From: CAVWSM01 sp963798505
Lineage (GTDB): Bacteria; Actinomycetota; Actinomycetes; Jiangellales; Jiangellaceae
Length of the DNA stretch: 64,000 bases
Assembly (NCBI GenBank): GCA_963798505.1
Contig: CAWCTX010000015.1
Span: forward strand, 248,001 to 312,000
Direction of reading: 5' to 3'
Shown here: piece by piece, positions 28,413-38,900 of the stretch
Layout of the letters: each line of letters starts with the position of its first letter
Position numbering within the stretch: the stretch's first letter is position 1
Translations under genes and position numbers: made by a program
The notes under the pieces: model-generated
What the model was told of the DNA's origin: nothing
Seen by the model: the letters and a program-made list of their open reading frames with translations, nothing else
The model's database searches: none

Positions 28413-29272
28413 CGCAGCACCCGCGCTTCCTCGGGCAGCCGGCCGAGCCGCAGCATCAGGCGGTAGGCGACGACGCAGATGCTGGCTCCGACGACGAGGA
28501 CCGCTACGCCGGCAGGACTGTCGTACTCACGGATCGCGTCGCTCTGGAACGACAGCAACGCAAGGACGATCCACGGTGCCGCCACCGCGAGGCGTGCGCC
28601 GTTGACCACGGTGGCCTGCCGCGACTCGAGCTCGGCGCGGGTGCGTGCATCCTCGCGCAGGAATGCGGAGAGCGTGCGCAGCAGCCGACCAAGGTCGGAT
28701 CCGCCCACTTCGCGGGCTATGCGCAAGGACTCGATGATGCGGTCGCCGGTGGGGTCGGCGAGGCGTCCCTTCAGCCGGTCGAGGCATTCGGCGAACCGTC
28801 CGGTGGCGCGGTACTCCTCGCCGAAGCGGATGAACGGCCGGCGGAGGGCCTCCGGGCCTCGGTGGCCCAGCTGGGTCAGGGCTTCAGGAAGCGAGAGCCC
28901 GGCGCGCACTGCGGATGCGAGGTTGTCGACCGCGTCGGGCCACAGCTCGCGCAGCTCCTGCCGGCGCTGCCGAGCGCGGTAGCGCACCAGCATGATCGGT
29001 GCGAACGCTGCACCCACACCGAACGCCAGAGCGACGGCGACCGTCTGTGAGAAGACGAAGAAGGCCATGGTCGCGACCAGCCCGCAGCCGACGCATGAGC
29101 CGAGTAGCTGGGCCGGACGGACGGACTCCAGCCCCGCCTCCGCGATCAGGTCGGCCAGGCGATCGAGGACCGTACGCCCTCGGCTCCTGCGCGGCCCGCC
29201 CTTCGGCGCCGACAGCGCCTGGTAGATCAGGAGCAGGCCGAGACCGAGACCGATTCCGAGGAGCACGCCCAT
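28409..29272 (-). CDS. TadB-like type II/IV secretion F protein
   Basis: 287 residues: a first helix (LLGIGLGLGLLLIYQAL), another pair near 70-110 and two near the C-terminus. The platform motif ELWPDAVDNLASAVRAGLSL and REVGGSDLGRLLRTLSAFLR mark the T2SF family. The frame is open back into the ATPase gene only because of the frameshift there; the real start is ATG 29272, sharing one base with the tadA stop (TGATG). Confidence 0.88.
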   Translation of the reverse strand: MGVLLGIGLGLGLLLIYQALSAPKGGPRRSRGRTVLDRLADLIAEAGLESVRPAQLLGSCVGCGLVATMAFFVFSQTVAVALAFGVGAAFAPIMLVRYRARQRRQELRELWPDAVDNLASAVRAGLSLPEALTQLGHRGPEALRRPFIRFGEEYRATGRFAECLDRLKGRLADPTGDRIIESLRIAREVGGSDLGRLLRTLSAFLREDARTRAELESRQATVVNGARLAVAAPWIVLALLSFQSDAIREYDSPAGVAVLVVGASICVVAYRLMLRLGRLPEEARVLR

Positions 29273-30517
29273 CAGGCAGCTCCCTCGCGTGCGCTGACGT
29301 CGCCCAGCAGGACGGCCAGGTCGTAGCCGGACCCGCGCGAACCGCTCCTGGTGCGGCGGGTAGCCATCGGCGCGGACGAGCCGGTCGCCGTGGCGTACGA
29401 AGATCGGCTCGAGCTCGACCACCGAGTCCTCCACGCGACCCGGAACCGCGACGATCTCGCCGATGCGGCGCGCACCGTCATGGTCGGTGCTGATGTGCAC
29501 GACCAGGTCGATCGATCCGGCGACGGTGGGGACGACGAACCGTGAGCCGATGTTCTCCCCGGCGAGCAGCGGCAAGGTGCACATCTTGGTGATGGCCTCG
29601 CGGGCGGAGTTGGCGTGGATGGTGCCCATGCCGGGCAAGCCGGAGTTGAGCGCAATGAGGAGGTCGAGTGCCTCCTGCTGCCGCACCTCCCCGACGATGA
29701 TGCGTGACGGCCGCATGCGCAGCGCCTCTTTGACCAGGTGGCGCAACGTGATCTCGCCGGTGCCCTCGAGGCTGGCCTGTCGCGTCTGCATGGCGACCAC
29801 GTCGGGGAGCGGGATCTTGAGCTCGAACACCTCTTCGGCGGTGATGACTCGCTCACGTGCCGGGATTGCGGCGGCGAGGCAATTGAGAAGGGTTGTCTTG
29901 CCGGCCTGCGTTCCCCCGGCGACGAGGACGTTGAGGCCGGAGGCGACGGACGCCTCCAGGAAGCGCGCCGCGGGGGCCGTGAGTGTGCCGAGCTCGACGA
30001 GGTCGTCGAGGTGGTTGGCCCGTACGACGAATTTGCGGATGTTGACGGCCCAGTGCGCACGGGTCACGTCGGGGATGGCGACGTGCAGCCGGCTGCCGTC
30101 GGGGAGCATCGCGTCGACAAAGGGTACGGAGACGTCGACGCGCCGCCCGGAGGTCTTGAGCATCTTCTCCACGAGGTCGCGCACCTCGTCGGGACGGAGG
30201 ATGGTCGTGGTGAGCTCGCTGCGCCCATGGCGGGCGATGAAGACCCGGCTGGGCTCGTTGATCCAGATCTCCTCGACCGTCGGGTCGTCGAGATAGCGCT
30301 GCAGCGGCCCAAAGCCGGCGACCGCGTCGAACACCGACTGGCTGAGCTCGGAGATGTCACCGAGCGGCGGCAGGGACGTGGTCAGGCTGCGCTCGTCGTA
30401 GGCGCTGACGACCAGGTCGATGATCCGACGCACCATGGCCGGCTGGGCGATCGGGTCAAGCCCCTGGCGCCGGACGGCGTCGCGCACCTCGGCGTCGACG
30501 ATGTCGAGCGCTGTCAT
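29272..30517 (-). CDS. tadA: TadA/CpaF pilus assembly ATPase, frame broken near its end
   Basis: Hexameric secretion ATPase that powers the Tad pilus. VEEIWINEPSRVFIARHGRS, Walker A GGTQAGKTTLLN (about residue 200), MRPSRIIVGEVRQQEALDLL (Walker B region) and GMGTIHANSA are all present. A shift at about 29328-29336 separates the true C-terminus (GYDLAVLLGDVSAREGAA then TGA at 29272) from the frame, which otherwise runs into TadB. ATG 30517 follows GTGGAGG. First gene of the operon; CpaE-like and CpaB-like genes are 18 kb away. Confidence 0.9.
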
Positions 30518-30591
30518 GGTGCCTCCACGTTCCCGGGTCTCCGCGATATAGGGAGGAATTGTGCCACTTCGCGGTGAATGGTCGAGCCACT

Positions 30592-30610
30592 TGTCCACAC
30601 CCTGTGGACA
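30592..30610. promoter_or_regulatory. Operator-like palindrome upstream of the EssC-like gene and tadA
   Basis: TGTCCACA, CCC, TGTGGACA: perfect eight-base arms in the divergent intergenic region, 42 bp before the EssC-like start and 75 bp before tadA. Each arm also matches the actinobacterial DnaA-box consensus (TTGTCCACA). The same 17-bp core occurs upstream of the WXG100 gene at 35965. Confidence 0.5.
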
Positions 30611-30651
30611 GCAGCCACGAAGAGTCCGTGGGATCGGGCAGCCTCTAGGGC

Positions 30652-33600
30652 GTGCAACTCCCTCTCACACTCGTGTCGCATGGCGGCGCCAGGGACGTCC
30701 TCGTGGAGGTCCCGGCCGGCACGCGCCTGGGTGACATCGATCTTGGATCTGACCCCTTCACGGCATGGCTTGGCGGCTGCAGCCTCGATGCCGGGTCCGT
30801 GCTCGGCCAGCCGCCGTTGCTGCGCGGCGCACCACTGACGCTGGACAGGGCGGGCGAGGTCGAGTTTGGGCCGCCCGGTGCGATGCTCGTACGCATCGAA
30901 TCCGGTCCCGACGCCGGCGAGCTGTACAGGCTGGAGCCTGGGCAGCACACGATCGGCCGCGCCCTCGGTGCGTCGATCCGCGTCGATGATCCCGACGTCT
31001 CCCGGGTGCACGCCGAGATCGCCCTCGACTGGTCCGGGGCAACGGTCCGCGACCTCGGCTCGACCAACGGCACCGCCGTCGACGGTGTCCTGGTCGGCGC
31101 CGGCGTCGTGCCGCTGACGCCAGGAGCGCGGCTGCGGGTCGGGTCGAGCACACTCGTCATGTCGGTGCCGGATGTCGCAACCGCTGCATTGCAGGCCGAC
31201 GGTGAGGGTCGTCTTCGGGTCAACCGCCCGCCTCGGCTCGAGGCGCCGCTGCTACTGCCCGAGGTGTCGCTGCCCGCACAGCCGGTCGAGCCGGAGCCGG
31301 TGCGGTTCCCGCTGCTCGCCACGGTGCTCCCACTCGCTGCAGCAGCGGTGTTGGCATTGCTCGCCGGCCCGATGTTTCTGGCGTTCGCCCTGCTGTCGCC
31401 AGTGATGATGGCCGCGCACTGGTTGACCGATCGCGCTCGTCGGCGCCGGTCCGTTGTCGTGGCGCGCGAGCTATACGAGGCCGCGATGGCCGAGGCGACC
31501 GAGACCCTCGACCAGGCGGCCGCGCTCGAGAAGGAGTGGCGGCGGACGGTCCAACCGGATGCTGCGGAGGTGCTGCTCGTCGCGCAGGCCCCCTCGCCGC
31601 GACTCTGGTTGCGCCGCCCCGCCGACGCCGACTTCCTCCAGGTCCGGCTCGGCACCGGGTCCTTGCCTCCCGGGGTCGTGATCCGCGGTCCATCAGCGGA
31701 GCCCAGCCTGCGATTCGAGCCGCCGCTGCTCGAGGATGTGCCCGTCACCGTCCCGTTGGTGGTGGCCGGGGTGCTTGGCGTCGCCGGCCCCCGTGATCGG
31801 GTCCTCGGCCTCGCCCGGTTCGTGGTTGGACAGGTCGCGGTCCTGCACAGTCCGCGAGACGTCTCCGTCGTCGTGCTCGCACCGAGGGCACGTGGGGGCG
31901 ATTGGTCGTGGACGCGGTGGTTGCCGCATCTTGTGCCCTACGACGGACAGGACTGCCGGGCGTTGCTCGGCTTTGACGACTCACAGGTCAGCGCTCGCGT
32001 GGAGGAGCTGGTCACGCTTCTCGATGCGCGGTTGGCCGGCTCCGGTGCGGGCACCCCATGGGCAGGACCTCGCACCGTCGTCGTCCTTGACGGCGCCGAC
32101 CACCTTCGGTCCGTCCCCGGGGTGGCCCGGCTGCTCGCGGAAGGGCCGCAGGTCGGCATCCACGCCGTGTGCATCTCCGACACCCCCGAGTCGCTGCCGC
32201 ACGAGTGCGGGGCACGGGCAGTGGTCGAGGGCGAGGTGGCGACACGGCTCCTCGCCCAGGTTGCGGATGCCGCACCGATCGCGGGCCTGGTCGATGCCGT
32301 GTCCGCGTCCTGGGCTGAGCGCATCGCCCGTGCGCTCGCTCCCCTCGTCGACGCCACACCGGACAGCGGTGGAGCCGCGCTGCCGAGCTTGGTCCGGCTG
32401 GTCGACCTGACGGGCGGCGACCTCGACTCGACGACAGTCGAAGCCCGCTGGGCGGGAAGCGACGGATCCGCCCGGGCCATCCTCGGCATGGGCCCCGATG
32501 GAACGCTCGAGATAGACCTGCGGCGAGATGGGCCACACGCGCTCGTGGCGGGCACTACGGGATCCGGAAAGTCGGAGCTGCTGCAGACCCTCGTGGCGTC
32601 GCTCGCGCTAGGCAACCGCCCTGACCAGCTGTCATTTGTGCTGGTCGACTACAAGGGCGGCGCCGCCTTCGGCGCGTGCGCTCGCCTGCCGCACACCGTC
32701 GGCCTGGTGACCGATCTCGACGAGCACCTGACTCGGCGAGCGCTGGCCTCACTCACCGCCGAGCTCACTCGGCGCGAGCGGGTGCTGGCGGATGCGGGAT
32801 ACACGAGCCTTGACGAGGCAGTCCGCGACGGCACAGCGGGTGGCCTTCCGCGCCTCGTGATCGTCGTCGACGAGTTCGCCACGCTCGTGGAGGAACTGCC
32901 TGACTTCGTCCGTGGTCTTGTCGGCGTCGCGGTGCGCGGTCGGTCACTGGGCGTCCACTTCGTGCTGGCAACGCAGCGACCCGCGGGCGCCGTCTCTGCC
33001 GACATCCGCGCCAACATCGGCCTGCGCATCGCGTTGCGCATGACCGATGCCGCCGATTCGGTCGATGTGATCGATGTACGTGACGCAGCGCTGCTCCCTC
33101 GACGTGCACCTGGGCGGGCGCTCGTGTGGCGCGCCGGCGAGCCGCTGGAGCAGTTCCAAGCTGCACTGGTCACCGGGGGGCCGCAGATGACATCCCGGCC
33201 GGGTGTGCGCAGCCTGCCGTGGCAACGGTGGGGCGATCCTTTGCCGCGCACAGGCGATGACAACCCCGACGCGTTCAGCGACCTCGACCGCATCGTCGCC
33301 GCGACGACTACGGTTGCGGCAACGCTCGGCATCGGGCCCGCGCGTAGCCCGTGGCTGGCTCCGCTTCCGTCAGGCATCCCGCATGACGACCTGCTGGCGA
33401 ATGCTGACGACGACCGACCCACCTTCCTGCCCTACGGCCTCGCCGACTTGCCACATGACCAGTGCCGCAGTGTCGTCGGGCTCGACCTGGAGCACGGCGG
33501 GCATTTGCTCGTCGCGGGCACGCCGCGATCAGGTCGCACCACGCTTTTGCGCGCGGTGGTCGCGTCGGTTGCGGCGAGGGCGACGCCCTGTGACGTCCAC

Positions 33601-34867
33601 CTCTACGTCGTCGACTACGGGGGCTCGTTGCAGCCGATGGCCGGGCTACCGCATTGCGGAGCGGTGGTCGGCGGAGACGATGTCGACCGGGTCGATCGAC
33701 TGCTGTCGCGGCTGGGTGAGGAGGTCCGTCGGCGTACGGCCCAGCTCGCCGAGCACGGGCACCCAGACCTGGCCGCGCAGCGCGCCGATGCGACAGGCGG
33801 TGAGCGGCTGCCCTACCTCCTGCTGCTGATCGACCGCTGGGAGTTGTTCGCGCCCGCGCTCGACGACGTCGACGGCGGGCGGCTGACAGACACGGTGCTC
33901 GACCTCATTCGGGCCGGGGCATCGGTCGGATTGACGGTGGTCGTGGCCGGCGACCGATCCGTGCTGACTGGTCGGTTGGCGACCTTGGTGGCCGACAAGC
34001 TGGTGCTGCAGCTGGCTGACCGCACCGACTTCGTGCTGGCCGGTCTGCGCTGGCGCGACGTGCCGGACGACATGCCGCCTGGACGGGCGCTTGCAGGTTG
34101 CCACGACTGCCGAGGTGCAAGTCGGTTGGGCGGCCGGCACGCCGGCGCTGGACGAGGCGCCGCCCGAGGCGACGCGCCCGTTCCGGGTGGACGCGCTCCC
34201 CGAGCGCGTCGACTACGACGCAGCCTCGTTTGCGCAGGTGACGGCAAGCCCGCTGTGGCTGCCCGTCGGAGTGGGCGGTGACGAGCTCGGCCCGGTCGGC
34301 GTCGACCTGGGCGTTGACGGTCCCGCGCTGGTGGTGTGCGGACCGCCGCGATCTGGCCGATCGTCGGCGCTCCTCGCGATGGCTCGTTCGTTGCTCGACC
34401 GCGGCGGGCAAGTAGGGCTCGTGACGCCGCGTCTGTCTCGTCTGCGCACGCTGCACGGCACCGAGGGTGTGCTCGGCTCCGTGACAGCGGTGACCGCGGA
34501 GGACGACCTGCATGCCCTGATCGCCGAGGCTGCGGGCTCCCTCACGGTCTTCGTCGACGACGTAGAGCTCCTGACCGACACCCCTGTCGGTCAAGCCCTG
34601 GAGTGGTATGCCAAGCAGATCCGCGACGAGCCGCGCGGGCTGGTCGTGGCAGGCACGACCAACGAGCTGCTGGCAGCGTTCCGCGGTGTGGCGGTCGAGG
34701 CCAGACGCAGCCGCGTCGGGCTTCTGCTCTGCCCGGAGTCGTCGCTGGACGGCGATCTGGTCAACGCCCGGCTCCCGCGCAGCGTCCTCGGCGGTCGCCG
34801 GCCGGGTCGCGGTGTGCTCGCGGTGCGCGGAGTCGTGACGCCTGTGCAGGTGCCGTTGGCGGCGTAG
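30652..34867 (+). CDS. EssC-like FHA-FtsK/SpoIIIE triple ATPase of a type VII-like system, frame broken near residue 1147
   Basis: About 1,404 residues once rejoined. Residues 1-60 look ubiquitin-like or FHA-like (VLVEVPAGTRLGDIDL), then an FHA domain at about 90-165 (HTIGRALGASIRVDDPDVSR VHAEI), two membrane helices at about 225-265, and three FtsK-type ATPase domains. Walker A motifs are GTTGSGKSE (about 634), GTPRSGRTT (about 956) and GPPRSGRSS (near 34341). Only the first has Lys; the others carry Arg, so they may bind but not hydrolyse ATP. This is the plan of EssC-type secretion motors. A shift near 34092 moves the last 258 residues to another frame. A WXG100 gene lies 0.7 kb beyond. 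Confidence 0.9.
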
Positions 34868-34880
34868 AGCAGCGGGTCGG

Positions 34881-35441
34881 TCAGCGGCGCCGGCGCACCT
34901 GCAGGACCGCCGAGTCCACGGTGGGCGGTGGCCGGAAGGCCGACCTCGGCAGCGACCGACCCTGGCGTACATCGAACTCGCGAAGCCAACGCGCCGCGCC
35001 GGGCGCCCGCCCCTCGGTGAGTCGTCGAGTCACCGCCCGCTGCAGCACCAGGTCGGCCGCGACGAGCCGCGACCCGCGCCCGAGCAATAGCCGGATTAGC
35101 TGGCTCGTGATGCCGTACGGCGGATTGGCCACAACGCGGAACGGCCGCCTCGGCAGCCGCAATGATGCAGCGTCGGCCCGGACGACGGTGACGGGGGCGG
35201 AGGCGAATCGCTGCCGCAGCACCCGTGCCCGTTCGGGATGCAGCTCGACGGCGATCACCTGGGCACCCGCGAACACCAGATGACGGGTCAGAGCGCCGCG
35301 CCCAGCCCCGATGTCGAGGACGAGGTCACCGGGTTGGATGCCGGCGTCGGCGACGATGCGTCCGGCCCACGAGTCAGAGAGCGGATGCCAGCCCCACGCG
35401 CTCCGCGAGGAGCCGGTCGGCCGCTGCCCGGAGGCGGGCAC
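34881..35441 (-). CDS. Erm/KsgA-like rRNA adenine N6-methyltransferase, N-terminus uncertain
   Basis: 186 residues of the rRNA adenine dimethylase family: LVLDIGAGRGALTRHLVFAG (SAM motif I), VIAVELHPERARVLRQRF (motif II) and RVVANPPYGITSQLIRLLL (catalytic NPPY). It is shorter than typical Erm (about 240-260) and lacks the usual QNFL start. A second frame from ATG 35469 (MSFAFMVIRRARLRAAADRL) leads into it, so a base may be lost near 35397. Erm enzymes methylate 23S A2058 and give macrolide resistance; whether this one does is unknown. It converges with the EssC-like gene. Confidence 0.78.
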   Translation of the reverse strand: MPASGQRPTGSSRSAWGWHPLSDSWAGRIVADAGIQPGDLVLDIGAGRGALTRHLVFAGAQVIAVELHPERARVLRQRFASAPVTVVRADAASLRLPRRPFRVVANPPYGITSQLIRLLLGRGSRLVAADLVLQRAVTRRLTEGRAPGAARWLREFDVRQGRSLPRSAFRPPPTVDSAVLQVRRRR

Positions 35442-35517
35442 GGCGGATCACCATGAAAGCGAAGCTCATGCCTGGAGGCTAGGCACCCGGCCGGGATGGG
35501 GCGAACGGTTTTCGATG

Positions 35518-35570
35518 TGAACGATCCGACATCTGCCAGGCTCATGACCGCGCAGATGTCGGATCGTTCA
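35518..35570 (-). repeat. Perfect 19-bp inverted repeat after the WXG100 gene
   Basis: TGAACGATCCGACATCTGC at 35518-35536 is repeated inverted, without mismatch, at 35552-35570, with a 15-bp loop. It begins 3 bp after the WXG100 stop, so it probably ends that transcript. No T-run flanks it on either strand. Confidence 0.75.
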
Positions 35571-35572
35571 AC

Positions 35573-35863
35573 TCAACGGAAGGTCGCCGCGATCTGCTGC
35601 TCGGCCTGCGCATACGACGAGCCCGCCTGCCCGAGGAGCTGGCTGATGCCGGCGAGCGCCTCGTTGAGCCCGCGGGCGCTCTGCTGCCACTTGTCCCACA
35701 GCCCGTTGAACTGCGCCGAGGCGTGCCCGGCCCAGTCGCCACCGACGAGCGGGGCGATCTGCCCGCGCAGCGCGCCGAGGGTGCCGTCGATGTCGCCGGA
35801 GCCGCGCGCCACGCTGGCGGACAGCTGCTGCAACTGCTCGGGGGTGACTCTGATCCCGCTCAT
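35573..35863 (-). CDS. WXG100-family (ESAT-6-like) protein
   Basis: 96 residues, the exact family size. Helix 1 (VTPEQLQQLSASVARGSGDI), turn with WAG (the WxG motif, about residue 46) and helix 2 (SAQFNGLWDKWQQSARGLNE) are followed by a helical tail with YAQAEQQIAATFR, close to the YxxxD/E export signal position. Such proteins are exported as helical hairpin dimers by type VII systems. It is the only WXG100 gene here and lies close to an EssC-like motor. ATG 35863 is preceded by GGAAGGA. Confidence 0.92.
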   Translation of the reverse strand: MSGIRVTPEQLQQLSASVARGSGDIDGTLGALRGQIAPLVGGDWAGHASAQFNGLWDKWQQSARGLNEALAGISQLLGQAGSSYAQAEQQIAATFR

Positions 35864-35964
35864 CCGCGAGGGGTCCTTCCTGACGTCGAAGAGTGCGGCC
35901 CACAGAGCGACCGCACCGGAACGACCCCGACGCTAGTGAGATCCAGTCACCCGCCGCGGCCACC

Positions 35965-35981
35965 GTCCACAGCCTGTGGAC
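35965..35981. promoter_or_regulatory. Operator-like palindrome upstream of the WXG100 gene
   Basis: GTCCACA, GCC, TGTGGAC: seven-base arms with a 3-bp spacer, about 102 bp before the WXG100 start. It is the same core as the palindrome at 30593-30609 upstream of the EssC-like gene, with only the spacer changed. It also reads as two inverted DnaA boxes. Confidence 0.5.
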
Positions 35982-35990
35982 AACTCGGGC

Positions 35991-38900
35991 TCAGGCCGCT
36001 CCCGGAGCCCGCAGCAGGCTGCGGATCACCCGCAGCGCCACCGACAGCCTCGCCAGATCGAACGCGTCGCCGTCAACCAGCTCGCGCAAGGTCTCCTCGG
36101 CCCGGCCGAAGAGGGTCGGCTCCGCCTGGATCCACGCCTCGACCCGAGCTGCGGCGTCGTGGCCCTCCTCGGTGCCGAGCAGCACCTGCCCGGCGAGCTG
36201 CGTGTGCAGGGTGCCCAGCTCATCGCGCTGCGCCGCGCGCGCCATCGTCTGCCAGCGGTCGGCCCGCGGCAACTGCATGATGCGGTCGAGCAACCTGTCG
36301 AGCCCCAGCCGCTCCCCGAGGGCGTAGTAGACCTGCGCCACCTCGTAGAGGTCCGTGCCGGTCGCCACCGCGGTCTCGATCATGCCGAGGCCGGCGTAGG
36401 CCGGCGACAGCACCGCGACCCGCTCGGCGAGCTCCTTCGGGACGCCGGCCGCCAGCATCCGGTCGCGGCTGCTCTCGAACAGCGCCAGCTCCCGACCGGT
36501 CAGCAGCCCCGGCAGCTCAGTGAGCAGCCGTCCCATCGACGCCTCGAAGAACTCCACCTGCCAGGCGATGTCGATCGGTGGGCGACGGTTGACGGCCAGC
36601 CACCGAGTGGCCCGCTCGATGAGCGTGCGGCCCTGCAGTCGCATCCACGTCTGCGTGTCGGCCGGCACGACGTTGTCGAGCTGCGAGATCTCCCGCCACA
36701 GGTCGTCGACGTGGTAGGCCGCGCGGGCCACCGTGTGCGCCCGGAACAGGTCCTCCGCGGCGCTGCCCGTCTCCATGGCGAGCCGGAACACGAAGGTCGT
36801 ACCCGCGTTGTTGACCACCTCGTTGACGAGCGCGGTCGTGATGATCTCGCGGCGCAGCGGGTGGGCGTCGATCTCGTCGGGGAAGCGCGCGCTCAGCGCG
36901 CTCGGGAAGTAGGCGTGCAGCAGGTCCCGCAGGTAGGGGTCGTCGGGCAGGCTGGTGTTGACGAGCTCGTCGAAGAGCTTGTTCTTGGTGTAGGCCAGGA
37001 TCACCGCGAGCTCCGGGGCAGTCAGCCCGGCGCCTCCGGCCTGCCGGTCGGCGAACTGCTGCTCGGTGGGCAGGAACTCGATGCGCCGGTCGAGCTCGCC
37101 GGCGGCTTCCATGGCACGTACGTACGAGCGGTGTACGTGCATCAGGCTCGGCGCCTGGGCGACCGCGCTCGCGATCGCGACGTTCTGCCCGCGGTTGTTG
37201 GCGAGCACCAGCTCGGCAACCTCGTCGGTCATCTGCGTGAGCAGCTCGTTGCGCTGCTTGGTGGTGAGGTCGCCGGCTCGCACCACGCCCTCGAGCAGGA
37301 TCTTGATGTTGACCTCGTGGTCGGAGGTGTCGACACCGGCGGAGTTGTCAATGGCATCGGAATTTATGTGGCGGCCACCGGCGAGGGCGTACTCGACGCG
37401 GCCGAGCTGGGTGAAGCCCAGGTTGCCGCCCTCTCCCACGGCCTTCGCACGCAGATCTGCGCCGTCGATGCGGATCGCGTCGTTGGCCTTGTCACCGACG
37501 CTGGCGTGCGTCTCGCTGGAGGCCTTGACGTACGTGCCGATGCCGCCGTTCCACAGCAGGTCAACCGGTGCTTGCAGGATCGCGCGCATGAGCTCGGGAG
37601 GTGTCATGTCCTCGACGTCGTCGGCGATGCCAAGGGCGTCACGCACCTGCGGGGTGATCGCGATCTTCTTGGCGCTGCGCGGGTGCACCCCGCCGCCCTC
37701 GGATATCAGCGACTGGTCGTAGTCGGCCCACGACGACCGTGGCAGCTCGAAGAGCCGCCGGCGTTCGGCGAACGAGGAGGCCGCGACCGGATTGGGATCG
37801 AGGAAGATGTGCCGGTGGTCGAACGCGGCGACGAGCCGGATGTGCTCGGACAGCAGCATGCCGTTGCCGAACACGTCACCGGACATATCGCCGATGCCCA
37901 CCACCGTGAAGTCCTCGGTCTGGCAGTCGCGGCCCATCTCACGGAAGTGCCGCTTGACCGACTCCCACGCACCGCGCGCCGTGATGCCCATCGCCTTGTG
38001 GTCGTAGCCCGCCGAGCCACCGGACGCAAACGCGTCACCGAGCCAGAAGCCGTAGTCGATCGACAGCGCGTTGGCGATGTCGGAGAACGTGGCCGTGCCC
38101 TTGTCGGCGGCGACGACGAGATAGGGGTCGTCGCCGTCATGCCGAACGACCATGGGCGGCGGCTCCTTCGAGCCATCGGGCAGCCGGTTGTCGGTGAGGT
38201 CGAGCAGCCCGCGGATGAACGTGCGGTAGCACTCGATGCCGGCCGCCAGCCACGCCTCGCGGTCGACTGACGCGTCGGGCAGCGCCTTGCCGATGAACCC
38301 GCCCTTGGCGCCGACCGGCACGATGACGGCATTCTTGACGGCCTGCGCCTTCACCAGACCGAGGACCTCGGTCCGGAAGTCCTCGCGGCGGTCGGACCAG
38401 CGCAGGCCGCCACGGGCGACCGGGCCGAACCGCAGGTGCACACCCTCGACCGCCGGAGAGTAGACCCAGATCTCGTACTTCGGTCGTGGCTTGGGCAGGT
38501 CAGGCACGAGCTGCGAGTCGAATTTGAACGACAGGTACGACTTCTCGTTGCCCTGCGCGTCCCGTTGGAAGTAGTTGGTGCGCAGCGTCGCGAGCACGCA
38601 GCCGTGGAACGCGCGCAGGATGCGGTCCTGGTCGAGGCTCGCCACCTCGTCAAGAGCAGCATCGATGCGCTTGCTGATCTCGTTGACAGCGGCCTGCCGC
38701 GACTCGTGGTCGTCGCCGAAGCGCGCGGGGTCGAAGCGCGCCTCGAACAGCTCCACGAGCAGCTTGGCGATGCCCCGGTGCCCGACGAGCGTCTCCTGCA
38801 GATAGCTCTGCGAGAACGTCGTGCCGGTCTGGCGGAGGTAGCGCGCGTAGGCACGCAGCACGACGACCTGCCGCCATGACAGACCTGCGGACAGGACGAG

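Noticed and set aside
28409..30598. A natural fusion of the TadA ATPase with TadB
   Set aside because: The true ATPase C-terminus and stop are present in the adjacent frame and TadB has its own overlapping ATG, so the apparent fusion comes from one frameshift.
30591..30611. A replication origin, because of clustered DnaA boxes
   Set aside because: Only two boxes are present, with no dnaA, dnaN or AT-rich unwinding region nearby; the arrangement fits an operator better.
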